From NCBI GenBank assembly GCA_964422145.1, contig CAYQZV010000007.1:1-64000 (forward strand): a stretch of 64,000 nucleotides of DNA, read 5' to 3'. Each line of letters starts with the position of its first letter. The first letter of the stretch is position 1. The notes below the pieces were generated by a model. It saw nothing but the letters and a program-made list of their open reading frames with translations. It was not told the DNA's origin and made no database searches. Shown here one piece after another: positions 18,097 to 27,042 of this stretch. Position numbers and translations under genes: made by a program. The stretch is from JACNKV01 sp964422145. GTDB taxonomy: Bacteria > Fidelibacterota > Marinisomatia > Marinisomatales > JACNKV01.

Positions 18097-19306
18097 AAGT
18101 AACCTACCCGGATTTGATCTGAAAATTCCGTTAATTGTACTGCTGTTAACCGGAATTGGGCTCATCGCATTGTACAGTATTTCATTGCATCAAGGTGATA
18201 ACATCTTCCGGTCATCTTTTTTCAGGCAGGTTATTTTTTTGATCCCTGCACTCATCGGATTTCTATTAGTACTTCTAATCCCAACAGAATGGATTCATAA
18301 CAATGCGTATTTGTTATATTGGGCCGCAGTGATCAGTGTGATGTTACCATACCTAGGTCCAAGTATCGCAGGGACTTATCGGTGGATCAGTATTGGGGGT
18401 GTCGGGTTTCAGCCATCCGAATTTGCAAAATGGATCATTGTATTGGTGTTGGCTCGATATTTGTCGGACCATAATTTAGAAATGAAGAAGATCACATCCA
18501 TGATAATCCCGTTTCTTATTGCAATTATTCCAACGGTGATCATTCTTCGTCAGCCGGATTTGGGTTCTGCGGTCATTATGATCACCCCGGTTGTCACCAT
18601 GCTGTATTGGGCAGGGACAAGACCATTTCACCTGTTTATCTTAATCGCTCCGTTATTCAGTATCATATCTGCATTCCATACAATTCCATTCACCATTTGG
18701 GCGATCCTTCTTGGAGCCGTCATTCTCATGTCGAAACCAAAGATCATATACGGAGTCGGTCTTTTTTTTATGAATATTTTCCTCGGGTTATTATTTCCAA
18801 TCCTTTGGAACGGATTAAAACCATATCAGCAAAACCGTGTATTAACATTATTTAAACCCGAGATTGATCCACTGGGAGCTGCTTATCAAATCATCCAGAG
18901 TAAAACAGCGATCGGTTCAGGCGGTTTATTGGGTAAAGGTTGGGGCGAAGGAACGCAAACCCATTTGAAATTTTTACCGGTTCAGGAATCTGATTTTATT
19001 TTATCTGTTGTCGGAGAAGAGTTAGGATTCATTACCATTTTACTTATCTTTATTTGTTTTACATATTTAATCTTACAGATTGTGAAGTTAGCTTTTACGA
19101 TCAAAGATCGATTCTATTCATTGGTACTGGTCGGAATTGCGACATTGTTTTTATCGCATATTTTTGTCAATGCAGCCATGACGGTTGGACTCATTCCTGT
19201 TAAAGGATTACCGATGCCGTTTATTTCCGCGGGCGGTTCATATTTAGTCTCATCTTATATTATGATAGCATTAATACTTAACATCGGGAAAGCATCGCAA
19301 CGGTAG
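18080..19306 (+). CDS. rodA: Rod-shape-determining glycosyltransferase RodA
   Basis: 408 residues with about ten transmembrane helices. SEDS-family landmarks are present: GTYRWISIGGVGFQPSEFAKW, RQPDLGSAVIM, QIIQSKTAIGSGGLLGKGWGEGTQ, FILSVVGEELGF and VKGLPMPFISAGGSYLVSSY. RodA polymerises lipid II glycan strands together with PBP2. It starts inside the 3' end of mrdA. It closes the mre operon; 73 bases separate it from the next gene, with no clear terminator. Confidence 0.95.
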   Translation: MVNKNKSNLPGFDLKIPLIVLLLTGIGLIALYSISLHQGDNIFRSSFFRQVIFLIPALIGFLLVLLIPTEWIHNNAYLLYWAAVISVMLPYLGPSIAGTYRWISIGGVGFQPSEFAKWIIVLVLARYLSDHNLEMKKITSMIIPFLIAIIPTVIILRQPDLGSAVIMITPVVTMLYWAGTRPFHLFILIAPLFSIISAFHTIPFTIWAILLGAVILMSKPKIIYGVGLFFMNIFLGLLFPILWNGLKPYQQNRVLTLFKPEIDPLGAAYQIIQSKTAIGSGGLLGKGWGEGTQTHLKFLPVQESDFILSVVGEELGFITILLIFICFTYLILQIVKLAFTIKDRFYSLVLVGIATLFLSHIFVNAAMTVGLIPVKGLPMPFISAGGSYLVSSYIMIALILNIGKASQR

Positions 19307-19379
19307 TCGTTAAATATATTGATGTTCCCTCAGAGAATCGGTAAATTCTAGTCAATAAATAATTACGAAAAAGGTATTT

Positions 19380-20195
19380 ATGAACTCAATACGCCTCTTT
19401 AAATCAATTTTGGTATTAATAGTCATCATGACTATTTCATTTGCACAAAGCAATACAGCCAAAGAATTCAAGCGATTGAATGCAAAGTTAAACAGGGAAA
19501 AAGTAAGAATCGACTCTTTGGAAACTGAGATCAGAATTTTACTCCCGGATCTGCGGAATACGCTTCATGCTACAGTAAAAGCAAAACAGCAAACAGACTC
19601 TGTTGCGATTATGTTAATTAATCGTATGAATACCTTGCAGAAAAAAATTGGTGTACTCGAAGATAAAGTGGCCTACATTGACAGCACCAACTTCGAAATA
19701 TTAGCACAATTAGTGATGATTGAAAATAAAATTATCACACTCACAAGCAGTTTCACCGAAATGTACAGTCTTAAAACCGGTACAGCCTCTCCGTCGCATC
19801 CTGAAACGATTAGTCCTGCCGAATACAAAAAGAGATATATTGAGAGCTTAAGTTTTTATCAAAACGGAGCTTATAAAGAAGCGATCGAAGGTTTTTCCGA
19901 TCTCGTTAAGAATGATCCATTAAATGAATTAGCAGATAACAGTCAATATTGGCTGGCAGAATGCTATTATTCGTTGAAGAATTACAAACGTGCTGTTAAA
20001 GAGTTCGAGAAAGTATTTACGTTTCCAGGGACGGATAAAGATGATGATGCTCAGTTAAAACTCGGATTGGCACATCAAAGTATGGGCAACTTAGAAAAAG
20101 CCCGTGAAGAATATCAACGTCTCGTAGATTATTTCCCCGGCAGCGAATATTATGAAAAAGCGAAAGAAACCTTGAAACAATTAAATATAGAATAA
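19380..20195 (+). CDS. CpoB/YbgF-like periplasmic coiled-coil TPR protein
   Basis: 271 residues. A signal peptide (ending near SFAQ, residue 23) is followed by a coiled coil of roughly 100 residues (LNAKLNREKVRIDSLETEIRIL…) and then a C-terminal TPR domain (SLSFYQNGAYKEAIEGFSDLVKNDPLNELADNSQYWLAECYYSLKNYKRAVKEFEKV). This matches the CpoB/YbgF (tol-pal system) layout, a protein that coordinates outer-membrane constriction with peptidoglycan synthesis. No tol or pal gene is nearby, so the name rests on architecture. It lies between the elongasome operon and an envelope gene cluster. Confidence 0.8.
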   Translation: MNSIRLFKSILVLIVIMTISFAQSNTAKEFKRLNAKLNREKVRIDSLETEIRILLPDLRNTLHATVKAKQQTDSVAIMLINRMNTLQKKIGVLEDKVAYIDSTNFEILAQLVMIENKIITLTSSFTEMYSLKTGTASPSHPETISPAEYKKRYIESLSFYQNGAYKEAIEGFSDLVKNDPLNELADNSQYWLAECYYSLKNYKRAVKEFEKVFTFPGTDKDDDAQLKLGLAHQSMGNLEKAREEYQRLVDYFPGSEYYEKAKETLKQLNIE

Positions 20196-20202
20196 TCTGA
20201 TT

Positions 20203-21027
20203 ATGGCTTTAAAAATATTTTACATTACAACAGAAATCACTCCATTTGCAAGTACGTCACCTTTGGGTGAGTTTTCCGTCAAAGTTCCTTTAGCCTTACA
20301 AGGAAAAGGACATGATATTAGGACTATGCTGCCAAAATATGGATTTGTCAGCGAACGAAAATATATTTTACGTGAAGTGATCCGGCTTCGTGAAATCCCA
20401 TTCAAATATAATGGTGAAGAAATTGTTACATCTGCTAAAAGTGCATTTATTCCGAAAACGCGAGTCCAGGTATATTTTCTTGAAGATAAAAAATGGTTCA
20501 AACCGCTCACAAATCTACTATACAAATCAAAGAACGGGCGTGTCCTGAGTAATAATGACGAGAGATACTCCTTCTATGGAAGTGCATCTCTTGCGACGCT
20601 GCCGCATTTATTTTGGAGTCCGGATATTATGCTGGGCTGCGGGTGGCAAACATCTTTCATTCCGATGGTATACAAACAACTGTATAAAGACCGTGAATTT
20701 TATCAAGGGATAAAAACCGTTCATATTGTTCACTCCTTAGGCGAATATGATACATTCACCAAACATGCTTATGATATGGCTGAAGTTAAATTACCTGACT
20801 GTTTCAAAGGGGATGAAGTGAATTGTCATGAAGTTGCAGCATTTTTTGCTGATCAGGTTATCGTCTTTGATACTCCGGATAATCAAGTATCCGCGGAGTT
20901 ACTTAAGCTGGATGGAGTTAAGCAGCATCAAGATAAAGTAAATATAATCGAGTGGGATCCTGAAACCCCGGATTATAACGAAGTTGCTAAAAAACTGGAA
21001 GCAACTTTGCAGAAACTTTCTGACTGA
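20203..21027 (+). CDS. GT5 (glycogen/starch synthase) N-terminal-domain-only protein, probable pseudoenzyme
   Basis: 274 residues matching only the N-terminal Rossmann domain of glycogen synthase; the C-terminal GT-B domain is absent and no remnant follows. The ADP-glucose-binding KTGG motif expected near residue 17 reads STSP (S17-P20), and the usual HDWQ is CGWQ. The run GHDIRTMLPKYGFVSERKYILREVIRL closely resembles, from memory, the short 'glycogen/starch synthase' of Bacteroidota, which is also ~270 residues. It is therefore unlikely to make glycogen; a binding or regulatory role is more plausible. The next gene is a DUF4270-like lipoprotein, a pairing I also recall from Bacteroidota. Confidence 0.75.
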   Translation: MALKIFYITTEITPFASTSPLGEFSVKVPLALQGKGHDIRTMLPKYGFVSERKYILREVIRLREIPFKYNGEEIVTSAKSAFIPKTRVQVYFLEDKKWFKPLTNLLYKSKNGRVLSNNDERYSFYGSASLATLPHLFWSPDIMLGCGWQTSFIPMVYKQLYKDREFYQGIKTVHIVHSLGEYDTFTKHAYDMAEVKLPDCFKGDEVNCHEVAAFFADQVIVFDTPDNQVSAELLKLDGVKQHQDKVNIIEWDPETPDYNEVAKKLEATLQKLSD

Positions 21028-21061
21028 TAGTACGTATTTGGACATAAACAGGTAATTTTCA

Positions 21062-22288
21062 ATGAAGCTTAAGACATCATTACGCCATATTTTGTTGGTT
21101 GTATTTATAATCATCCTTGCAGGCTGTATCAAAGATCCTGAACCATTCCCTTCGGATGACATACATGGGGAAATCAATTCTATTCGGATTGATCCGGATG
21201 CTACCTCGTATTTTCAATCATTCAGATCTGCTCCTGAAATGGGCAGTGTGAATAAATTATTCTATGGAAATTATGAAGGGTATTCTGATATCTATTCCTT
21301 ATTAGAATTCTATTCTGTTGAATCGTCCTTTTTCCTGGATACGTTGTATTCAGTCGATAGTTCAAGGTACTCTTGGATGTATGTTGATCATGTCGATCTG
21401 TTTCTGAGTTTGTATAATGCTGCTGATACACTGACACCACCGTTTGTCTATTATTATTCCACTGATGGTGATACGAATTTCTTTTCTCAATCTGAATCCT
21501 CGTATTTTACGGTTGATCCGAGTTTAAGTGTCACTGAAACAGGTGAAATTGGAGTTGAGTCTGATACGCTGGGTAACGCATCCTTTAAAATTGATGTAAC
21601 TAATATATTTAACGAGTTTATTTTGGATTCACTCCGATTAAACTCAAATACGTTTAAAATTGTCAGCAGTATTGATCAAGACAGTGTGGTTGGATTCTAT
21701 CCTTCAAAAATGGAAGTAAGTTATTATCGCACCACGGAAGATATTAACCTGGACTCAACTTGGATTGATACCTTAACAACGGCGTTTGCCACGAAACAAA
21801 AATTGACGGTGGTCAATCCTTTGGACTGGGAAGAAACTGGAGGCAGATTTACAATTGGCAGAGCAAAAGGAGTGAAGTCTATTCTAAGTTTCAACCTGGA
21901 TACGCTGTTAACCTTATCCAATTCAACGGTGATTAAAGATGCTGATTTGATTTTACAGTCAGATCAAAATCAGCAACTGATTCCCGGATTTAAGGTATTA
22001 GCCTATCCGTTAGCTGATTCGGTTGATTTTGATGTATATAACATCGAAGTCATGGATACAACAAAACTTGAATTTTTGGGAGCACAAACAACTGTTCAGG
22101 ATTCTACCGACCATTACTTGACCTTTAAAATGAGAAATTTTGCATCCTATCTCCAAATGGGTCATCTGAACAGATATCAGCTTCAGTTATCAAGTTCTGC
22201 TGAAAATAATCCTTTTATTATTTATTCATTTATCAATGATGGATCTTTTCATCCTTATCTGAAGGTGCGCTATGTGGTTACGGACTAA
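21062..22288 (+). CDS. DUF4270-like outer-membrane lipoprotein
   Basis: 408 residues. A signal sequence ends in a lipobox (ILAGC at the Cys near residue 22). The mature part is beta-rich, with many Asp, Ser and Thr and few Lys. Motifs such as GKVKSILSFNLDTLL, IKDADLILQ and SFHPYLKVRYVV fit a lectin/adhesin-like beta-sandwich similar to DUF4270 of Bacteroidota. The DUF4270 label is tentative and partly based on its position after the short GT5-like protein. The 3' end overlaps the next gene by 17 bases. Confidence 0.5.
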   Translation: MKLKTSLRHILLVVFIIILAGCIKDPEPFPSDDIHGEINSIRIDPDATSYFQSFRSAPEMGSVNKLFYGNYEGYSDIYSLLEFYSVESSFFLDTLYSVDSSRYSWMYVDHVDLFLSLYNAADTLTPPFVYYYSTDGDTNFFSQSESSYFTVDPSLSVTETGEIGVESDTLGNASFKIDVTNIFNEFILDSLRLNSNTFKIVSSIDQDSVVGFYPSKMEVSYYRTTEDINLDSTWIDTLTTAFATKQKLTVVNPLDWEETGGRFTIGRAKGVKSILSFNLDTLLTLSNSTVIKDADLILQSDQNQQLIPGFKVLAYPLADSVDFDVYNIEVMDTTKLEFLGAQTTVQDSTDHYLTFKMRNFASYLQMGHLNRYQLQLSSSAENNPFIIYSFINDGSFHPYLKVRYVVTD

Positions 22289-23561
22289 TACAATAATTAC
22301 TGTTCTTTTGATTTCATTTGGAATGAGTCAATCCATTCTGAATACAAATGGAATTGGGATGATTGATCTCAATCAGGATGCAGCTTCAAATGGAACGTCA
22401 TCCTATGGATTGTTACCTTCTTACCGAGAAGGGATTTCAATATCCAACCCTGTAACATGGCATCATTTACCTTACACATACTTGAATTTTGGATATACCG
22501 CAACTACATCATCAATCTCTGATCCGGCAGTAACAAATAATATGTCAGGATTAGGGACATTCCATTTTATTGTCCCGATCAAGAAGAAGTATTCTTTTGG
22601 TTTATCCGTAGCACCGTATTTAAATCGTCAATACAATTTAGAGGGATTTGAAACTACCTATATTGATTCTGTTTTTGATGATACATTATCGGTTAAGAAT
22701 ACTGTACTTGGTTTTGGGGGAATCAACAGATTATCATCTGCGTTTTCCATCCCTGTAACTGAAAAGGAGAGGGTGGCGTTTGCATTTGAAATGCTTTTTG
22801 GATCTTCACGTGAAATCAATATTACAACCGTTGATGGTATGGATTACATCCTGAACGAACGAAATATGTATAAAGGTGCGTTGGTTAAATTATATCTTCA
22901 AAGTGACCGACTGTTTTTCAAAAACTATGAAATTGGTACCTTTGCTGCGGTTTCAGCTGCGGTCAGTCCTATTTCTATTCATCAATACGTTTATCAAGCG
23001 TTTGAGGATGCCACCACGAGCCGTTCTGATCTTGGTGATTATGATTCCTGGGATTTTCCATCACCCAGTTTAGCATTAGATCCAACCGAATATGATTATG
23101 ATAATGTCGTCTCTCCCATGGATTTTCAACTGGGTTTTGATGTTAAACATTCTGCTGTTCATTATCAAGTGGGATGGTATCATTGGCAAGACAACTTTGC
23201 AAATGTTTTTACACATTCCATGTTTAACCAGCAATTGAAATCAACGAATAGTTTCAATGTCAGTGCGTGTTTATTTGCCCCTGAAAATCCTCAAAACGCT
23301 TTAAAAAATATAAATTACCGGGTTGGATTATTTATGAAGAATGATTTTTTAAATACATCCAATTATGTAGAAAATACTATTCATGAAAAAGGTGTATCTT
23401 TTGGAATCGGACTGCAATTTGGTCCTACGAAAAATCAATTAGATTTGAGTTATTCCATATCTATAAAAGATGGCCTACAATTTAAAAATGAACTGAACCA
23501 ATCTCTAAGTGTAGGACTGAGTATCGGAGATCTATGGTTCGTAAAACGGAGACAAAGATAA
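22272..23561 (+). CDS. Outer-membrane beta-barrel protein
   Basis: 429 residues. A signal peptide (MWLRTNTIITVLLISFGMSQ) is followed by a FadL/PorV-like opening, GLLPSYREGISISNPVTWHHLPYTYLNFGYTA. Alternating strands run throughout, ending in a strand near the C-terminus (QSLSVGLSIGDLWFVKR). This suggests a transmembrane barrel of 14 or so strands. The specific family is not recognised. It overlaps the preceding lipoprotein gene and precedes a TPR lipoprotein by one base, so the three probably form an outer-membrane complex or pathway; that is inference. Confidence 0.65.
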   Translation: MWLRTNTIITVLLISFGMSQSILNTNGIGMIDLNQDAASNGTSSYGLLPSYREGISISNPVTWHHLPYTYLNFGYTATTSSISDPAVTNNMSGLGTFHFIVPIKKKYSFGLSVAPYLNRQYNLEGFETTYIDSVFDDTLSVKNTVLGFGGINRLSSAFSIPVTEKERVAFAFEMLFGSSREINITTVDGMDYILNERNMYKGALVKLYLQSDRLFFKNYEIGTFAAVSAAVSPISIHQYVYQAFEDATTSRSDLGDYDSWDFPSPSLALDPTEYDYDNVVSPMDFQLGFDVKHSAVHYQVGWYHWQDNFANVFTHSMFNQQLKSTNSFNVSACLFAPENPQNALKNINYRVGLFMKNDFLNTSNYVENTIHEKGVSFGIGLQFGPTKNQLDLSYSISIKDGLQFKNELNQSLSVGLSIGDLWFVKRRQR

Positions 23562-23562
23562 G

Positions 23563-24837
23563 ATGAAACAAATGCAATTAAGCTACAAACTGATTGTTAT
23601 ATTATTAGCTGCTCTCTTTCTAAGCATGTGTGTACCACCGCCGGCATCCGAAGATGACGGAGGTATTAGTCTCGCAAAACTGGATTCGCTCCGTGAAAGA
23701 AAATGCCCGAGATTAATGAGCAGTGCTGCCGAATATTATCGGAATAGAGATTGGTCCTCAACTGCCAGAATCTACAGTGAGATCATTGAACTTGGATGTG
23801 ATGAATGGGATACCGATTATGCATCAGAAATTTACCTTTACTATGCTGTTGCCTACGAGAATCTTGGTAAATATGACAGTTCGGAAGTAGTTCTTCTCAA
23901 AGGACTGCAAAGTCTCCCGGATGATATTGGGCTGAGAAAACGACTCGCTTATGCATATAAAAAACAGAATAAAGTAAATATGCAGATTGGTGAATATGAA
24001 AAACTGATGGATATGGTTCCGAATGATATCGAGATCATGAGTGAATTAGCCAAACTATACGGTGACAACTCTCGTTATGATGATCAAATCTTTGTATTGC
24101 GCAAACTCCTCGAAAAAGATCCTGAGAATGAAATTGCTCAAAGTGAAATTGTTGTTGCGTTCAAAAACAGTGGTAAAGATCCGTTAAGCTTTATGAAAGA
24201 GCGTTTTGAGTTGAATCCTGACAACACCTCTTACGGGATTGAATATGCCGACAATTTGATTGACAGCGATCGTACCGATGAAGCCGTTAAAGTGTTGGAA
24301 AGAGTCGTTCGTGTAGACAACACCAGCAAAATTGCGTTGAAAAAATTGGCAGATGCTCATTATCAAAACAATGATTTGAATTCAGCATCAAAATCGTTTG
24401 AAGAGTTATTCAAATTAGATCCTAGAGATATTCGCACTGCAATCAAAATATCGAACATCAACGTTGAATTGTCTGATTTTGAAAAAGCAATGAAATGGGC
24501 AGACAAGAGCGTGCAAATCTCAAAATCTTCCGGGGAATCGTTGGGACAAAAAGGAGATGTTTATTATAAGACTTTCCAATACTGCCGCACCGGAGATATT
24601 TCTCAGGATGATCGTATCATTGCGACACTGGCATATAACTATTTTCAAGATGCTGAATCAAATGGGTACAACCGTTATTCCAAATCAAAGAATTGGTTAA
24701 AGGACAATGAAGTTCTCTTCACAAAAGCAAACTGGTTTATGTTAGATCCTGAAGTGAAAAGCCGCGGGTTTATCAAACCGGAAACAGAATGTTATAATTG
24801 GGTTACTGAGAAACTAAATAAGAAATCTAATTGGTAA
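23563..24837 (+). CDS. TPR lipoprotein
   Basis: 424 residues. A signal sequence with lipobox-like LFLSMC (Cys near residue 22) is followed by Pro-rich VPPPASEDDGG and at least six TPR units (SAAEYYRNRDWSSTARIYSEII, YYAVAYENLGKYDSSEVVLL, KKLADAHYQNNDLNSASKSFEELFKLDPRD). The conserved Cys residues near the N- and C-termini (ELGCDEW, QYCRTGD, ETECYNW) may form disulfides. It is predicted periplasmic and membrane-anchored, probably a scaffold for the neighbouring barrel and lipoprotein. Confidence 0.75.
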   Translation: MKQMQLSYKLIVILLAALFLSMCVPPPASEDDGGISLAKLDSLRERKCPRLMSSAAEYYRNRDWSSTARIYSEIIELGCDEWDTDYASEIYLYYAVAYENLGKYDSSEVVLLKGLQSLPDDIGLRKRLAYAYKKQNKVNMQIGEYEKLMDMVPNDIEIMSELAKLYGDNSRYDDQIFVLRKLLEKDPENEIAQSEIVVAFKNSGKDPLSFMKERFELNPDNTSYGIEYADNLIDSDRTDEAVKVLERVVRVDNTSKIALKKLADAHYQNNDLNSASKSFEELFKLDPRDIRTAIKISNINVELSDFEKAMKWADKSVQISKSSGESLGQKGDVYYKTFQYCRTGDISQDDRIIATLAYNYFQDAESNGYNRYSKSKNWLKDNEVLFTKANWFMLDPEVKSRGFIKPETECYNWVTEKLNKKSNW

Positions 24838-24848
24838 GGAAACAACGT

Positions 24849-26147
24849 ATGTCCTTTCTTCAAAAATCAGATCCGGAATTATTTGATATTCTTCAAAGAG
24901 AATCTGATCGAGAACAATATACACTCGAATTAATTGCATCTGAAAACTTCACAAGTCCGTCGGTTTTAGAGATGGCGGGCGGTGTGATGACCAATAAGTA
25001 CGCTGAAGGGTATCCCGGAAAACGGTACTATGGCGGATGTGAGCATGTAGATGAAGCTGAGAATGTCGCTCGTGATCGTGCTAAACTCTTATATTCAGCT
25101 GAGTACGTAAATGTACAGCCCCATTCAGGATCTCAAGCCAATATGGCTGCTTTGATGACATTTTTGAATGTCGGCGATACCGTAATGGGTTTAGACCTTG
25201 CTCACGGCGGACACTTAACGCACGGCAGTCCGGTAAACTTTTCAGGAAAGTTATACAATTTTGTTTCCTATCATGTTCATCCGGAAACAGGACGAGTTGA
25301 TTTTGATGAAGTCCGTAAATTAGCTAAAGAGCATAAACCGAAGCTGATCGTTTGCGGCGGAAGTGCATATCCACGTTTTATTGAGTTTGAACAATTCCGT
25401 GAAGTTGCCGATGATATCGGGGCATTTCTTATGGCGGATATTGCTCATCCATCTGGATTGGTCGCCACTGGAATTCATCCCTCACCGATGCCTTTCTGTG
25501 ATGTGGTAACCACAACTACACATAAAACACTAAGAGGACCCAGAGGTGGCATGATCCTCATGGGGAAAGATAAAGAAAATCCATGGGGGAAAGTGGCTCC
25601 AAAGTCAGGCCGGGTAAAAAGGATCTCCGAGTTACTCGACTCGACGGTGATGCCGGGTATACAAGGCGGACCACTCATGCATATTATCGCTGCAAAAGCA
25701 GTGGCATTTGGCGAAGCACTGAAACCTCAGTTTAAATCATATATCGAATTGGTTGTCAGTAATGCTGCTGTGATGGCGGAAGCATTGAAGAAAAAAGATT
25801 ATCAATTGGTGTCAGGCGGCACTGATACTCACGTTATTCTAATTGATTTGACGAATAAGAATATCACAGGGAAAGCTGCTGAAAATGCCTTAGTCAAAGC
25901 TGGAATTACCGTGAATAAAAACATGGTACCGTTTGATAAAAAGAGTCCATTTGTAACCAGTGGTATTCGTGTAGGAACACCAGCGATCACCACTCGCGGT
26001 ATGGGCAGTGATGAAATGAAAACAATCGTTAATTTGATCGATCAAGTGATTCAGAATCCGGATGATTCAACTGTCACAGATTCAGTTAAGTCGAAAGTAA
26101 ATGAGCTTTGTAAAACATTCGTTTTATACAGGGAACTTGAATCGTAA
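24849..26147 (+). CDS. glyA: Serine hydroxymethyltransferase
   Basis: 432 residues from ATG 24849, chosen over TTG 24831 because AAGGA (24836-24840) is eight bases upstream and MSFLQKSDPELFDIL matches the usual SHMT start. The PLP lysine is K226 in TTTTHKTLRGPRGG, and the substrate-binding YAEGYPGKRYYGGCE is intact. The enzyme interconverts serine and glycine with transfer of a one-carbon unit to tetrahydrofolate. The gene overlaps the upstream TPR gene only if the TTG start is used. The product is full length. Confidence 0.97.
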   Translation: MSFLQKSDPELFDILQRESDREQYTLELIASENFTSPSVLEMAGGVMTNKYAEGYPGKRYYGGCEHVDEAENVARDRAKLLYSAEYVNVQPHSGSQANMAALMTFLNVGDTVMGLDLAHGGHLTHGSPVNFSGKLYNFVSYHVHPETGRVDFDEVRKLAKEHKPKLIVCGGSAYPRFIEFEQFREVADDIGAFLMADIAHPSGLVATGIHPSPMPFCDVVTTTTHKTLRGPRGGMILMGKDKENPWGKVAPKSGRVKRISELLDSTVMPGIQGGPLMHIIAAKAVAFGEALKPQFKSYIELVVSNAAVMAEALKKKDYQLVSGGTDTHVILIDLTNKNITGKAAENALVKAGITVNKNMVPFDKKSPFVTSGIRVGTPAITTRGMGSDEMKTIVNLIDQVIQNPDDSTVTDSVKSKVNELCKTFVLYRELES

Positions 26148-26166
26148 GTTTTCATTAAAAGCATTT

Positions 26167-27030
26167 ATGAAAAAAATGGTCAGGGATACGTCTATCCTTG
26201 GCCATTTTATTTTATGTGCGGTTTTTATCTCGTCCTGCACGCCGGGATACTATATAAAAAACCATCCTGATTTGTCTACGGCATATTTTGAATATTCGAT
26301 TGAGCGTAACGATAAGCAGATTATTCAAAATCCGAATGACATCGATTTGTTAACCAAAGCGGCGAAGAATCATGTTCAGTATGCTTATGGATTTATCATT
26401 GAGAAAGCAGACCGTCAAGTTTTCAGTTCGTATTCGGAAGCGATAAATCTCTATCAGAAAGCAGAAAATCACTTTCAAACAGCTGAAATCTATGCAAAAA
26501 CAGCCCTGAAAGTTCGTCACCCGGAATTTGAAGATTGGTTCAGGTCAAATTCAGTTAATCATTCGTTGGAAAAGATCGATGTTCCAATATTGTTTTGGGC
26601 AGCGGCAGCTATCGGTGGAAAAATATCAGCAGGGAGAGGAAGTCCGATGGCGTTGATCCAATTACCTCAGGTAAAATGGCTTCTTGAACAAGCCGTTATA
26701 TTAGACAGCGACTGGAATCACGGGACTCTACATTCAGCATTATTTACCTATTATCTAAGCGTTCCAAATCAAACTACAGAAACACTCAATAAAGCAATAG
26801 GTCATTTTGAAAAGGCTCTGGTTTTATCCAACGGATTAGATTGTAGTTTATACGTAAATTATGCAGAGAATCTTTCTGTGAAGAATCAAAACAAATCAGA
26901 ATTTGTAACTTTTCTGGACAAGGCTCTTTCCGTGAATCCAAAACAGAACAAAAATCTCTACTTGTCTAATGTCATTGCACAAAACAGAGCAAAATGGCTT
27001 TTAGAGCAAACAGATGAATTGTTTTATTAA
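26167..27030 (+). CDS. tatT: TRAP transporter-associated lipoprotein TatT
   Basis: About 287 residues from ATG 26167; an upstream in-frame ATG at 26101 lies inside glyA. A lipobox (VFISSC) is followed by an all-helical TPR-like body. The region NAKNHVQYAYGFIIEKAD-like, the pore-lining segment WAAAAIGGKISAGRGSPMALIQLPQVKWLLEQAV and DSDWNHGTLHSALFTYY match the TatT family typified by Tp0956 of Treponema pallidum. TatT forms a trimer with a through-pore that binds the TRAP substrate-binding protein. The gene sits directly before dctP and a fused dctQM, the expected TPAT arrangement. Confidence 0.85.
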   Translation: MKKMVRDTSILGHFILCAVFISSCTPGYYIKNHPDLSTAYFEYSIERNDKQIIQNPNDIDLLTKAAKNHVQYAYGFIIEKADRQVFSSYSEAINLYQKAENHFQTAEIYAKTALKVRHPEFEDWFRSNSVNHSLEKIDVPILFWAAAAIGGKISAGRGSPMALIQLPQVKWLLEQAVILDSDWNHGTLHSALFTYYLSVPNQTTETLNKAIGHFEKALVLSNGLDCSLYVNYAENLSVKNQNKSEFVTFLDKALSVNPKQNKNLYLSNVIAQNRAKWLLEQTDELFY

Positions 27031-27042
27031 TCGAAAGTAAAA

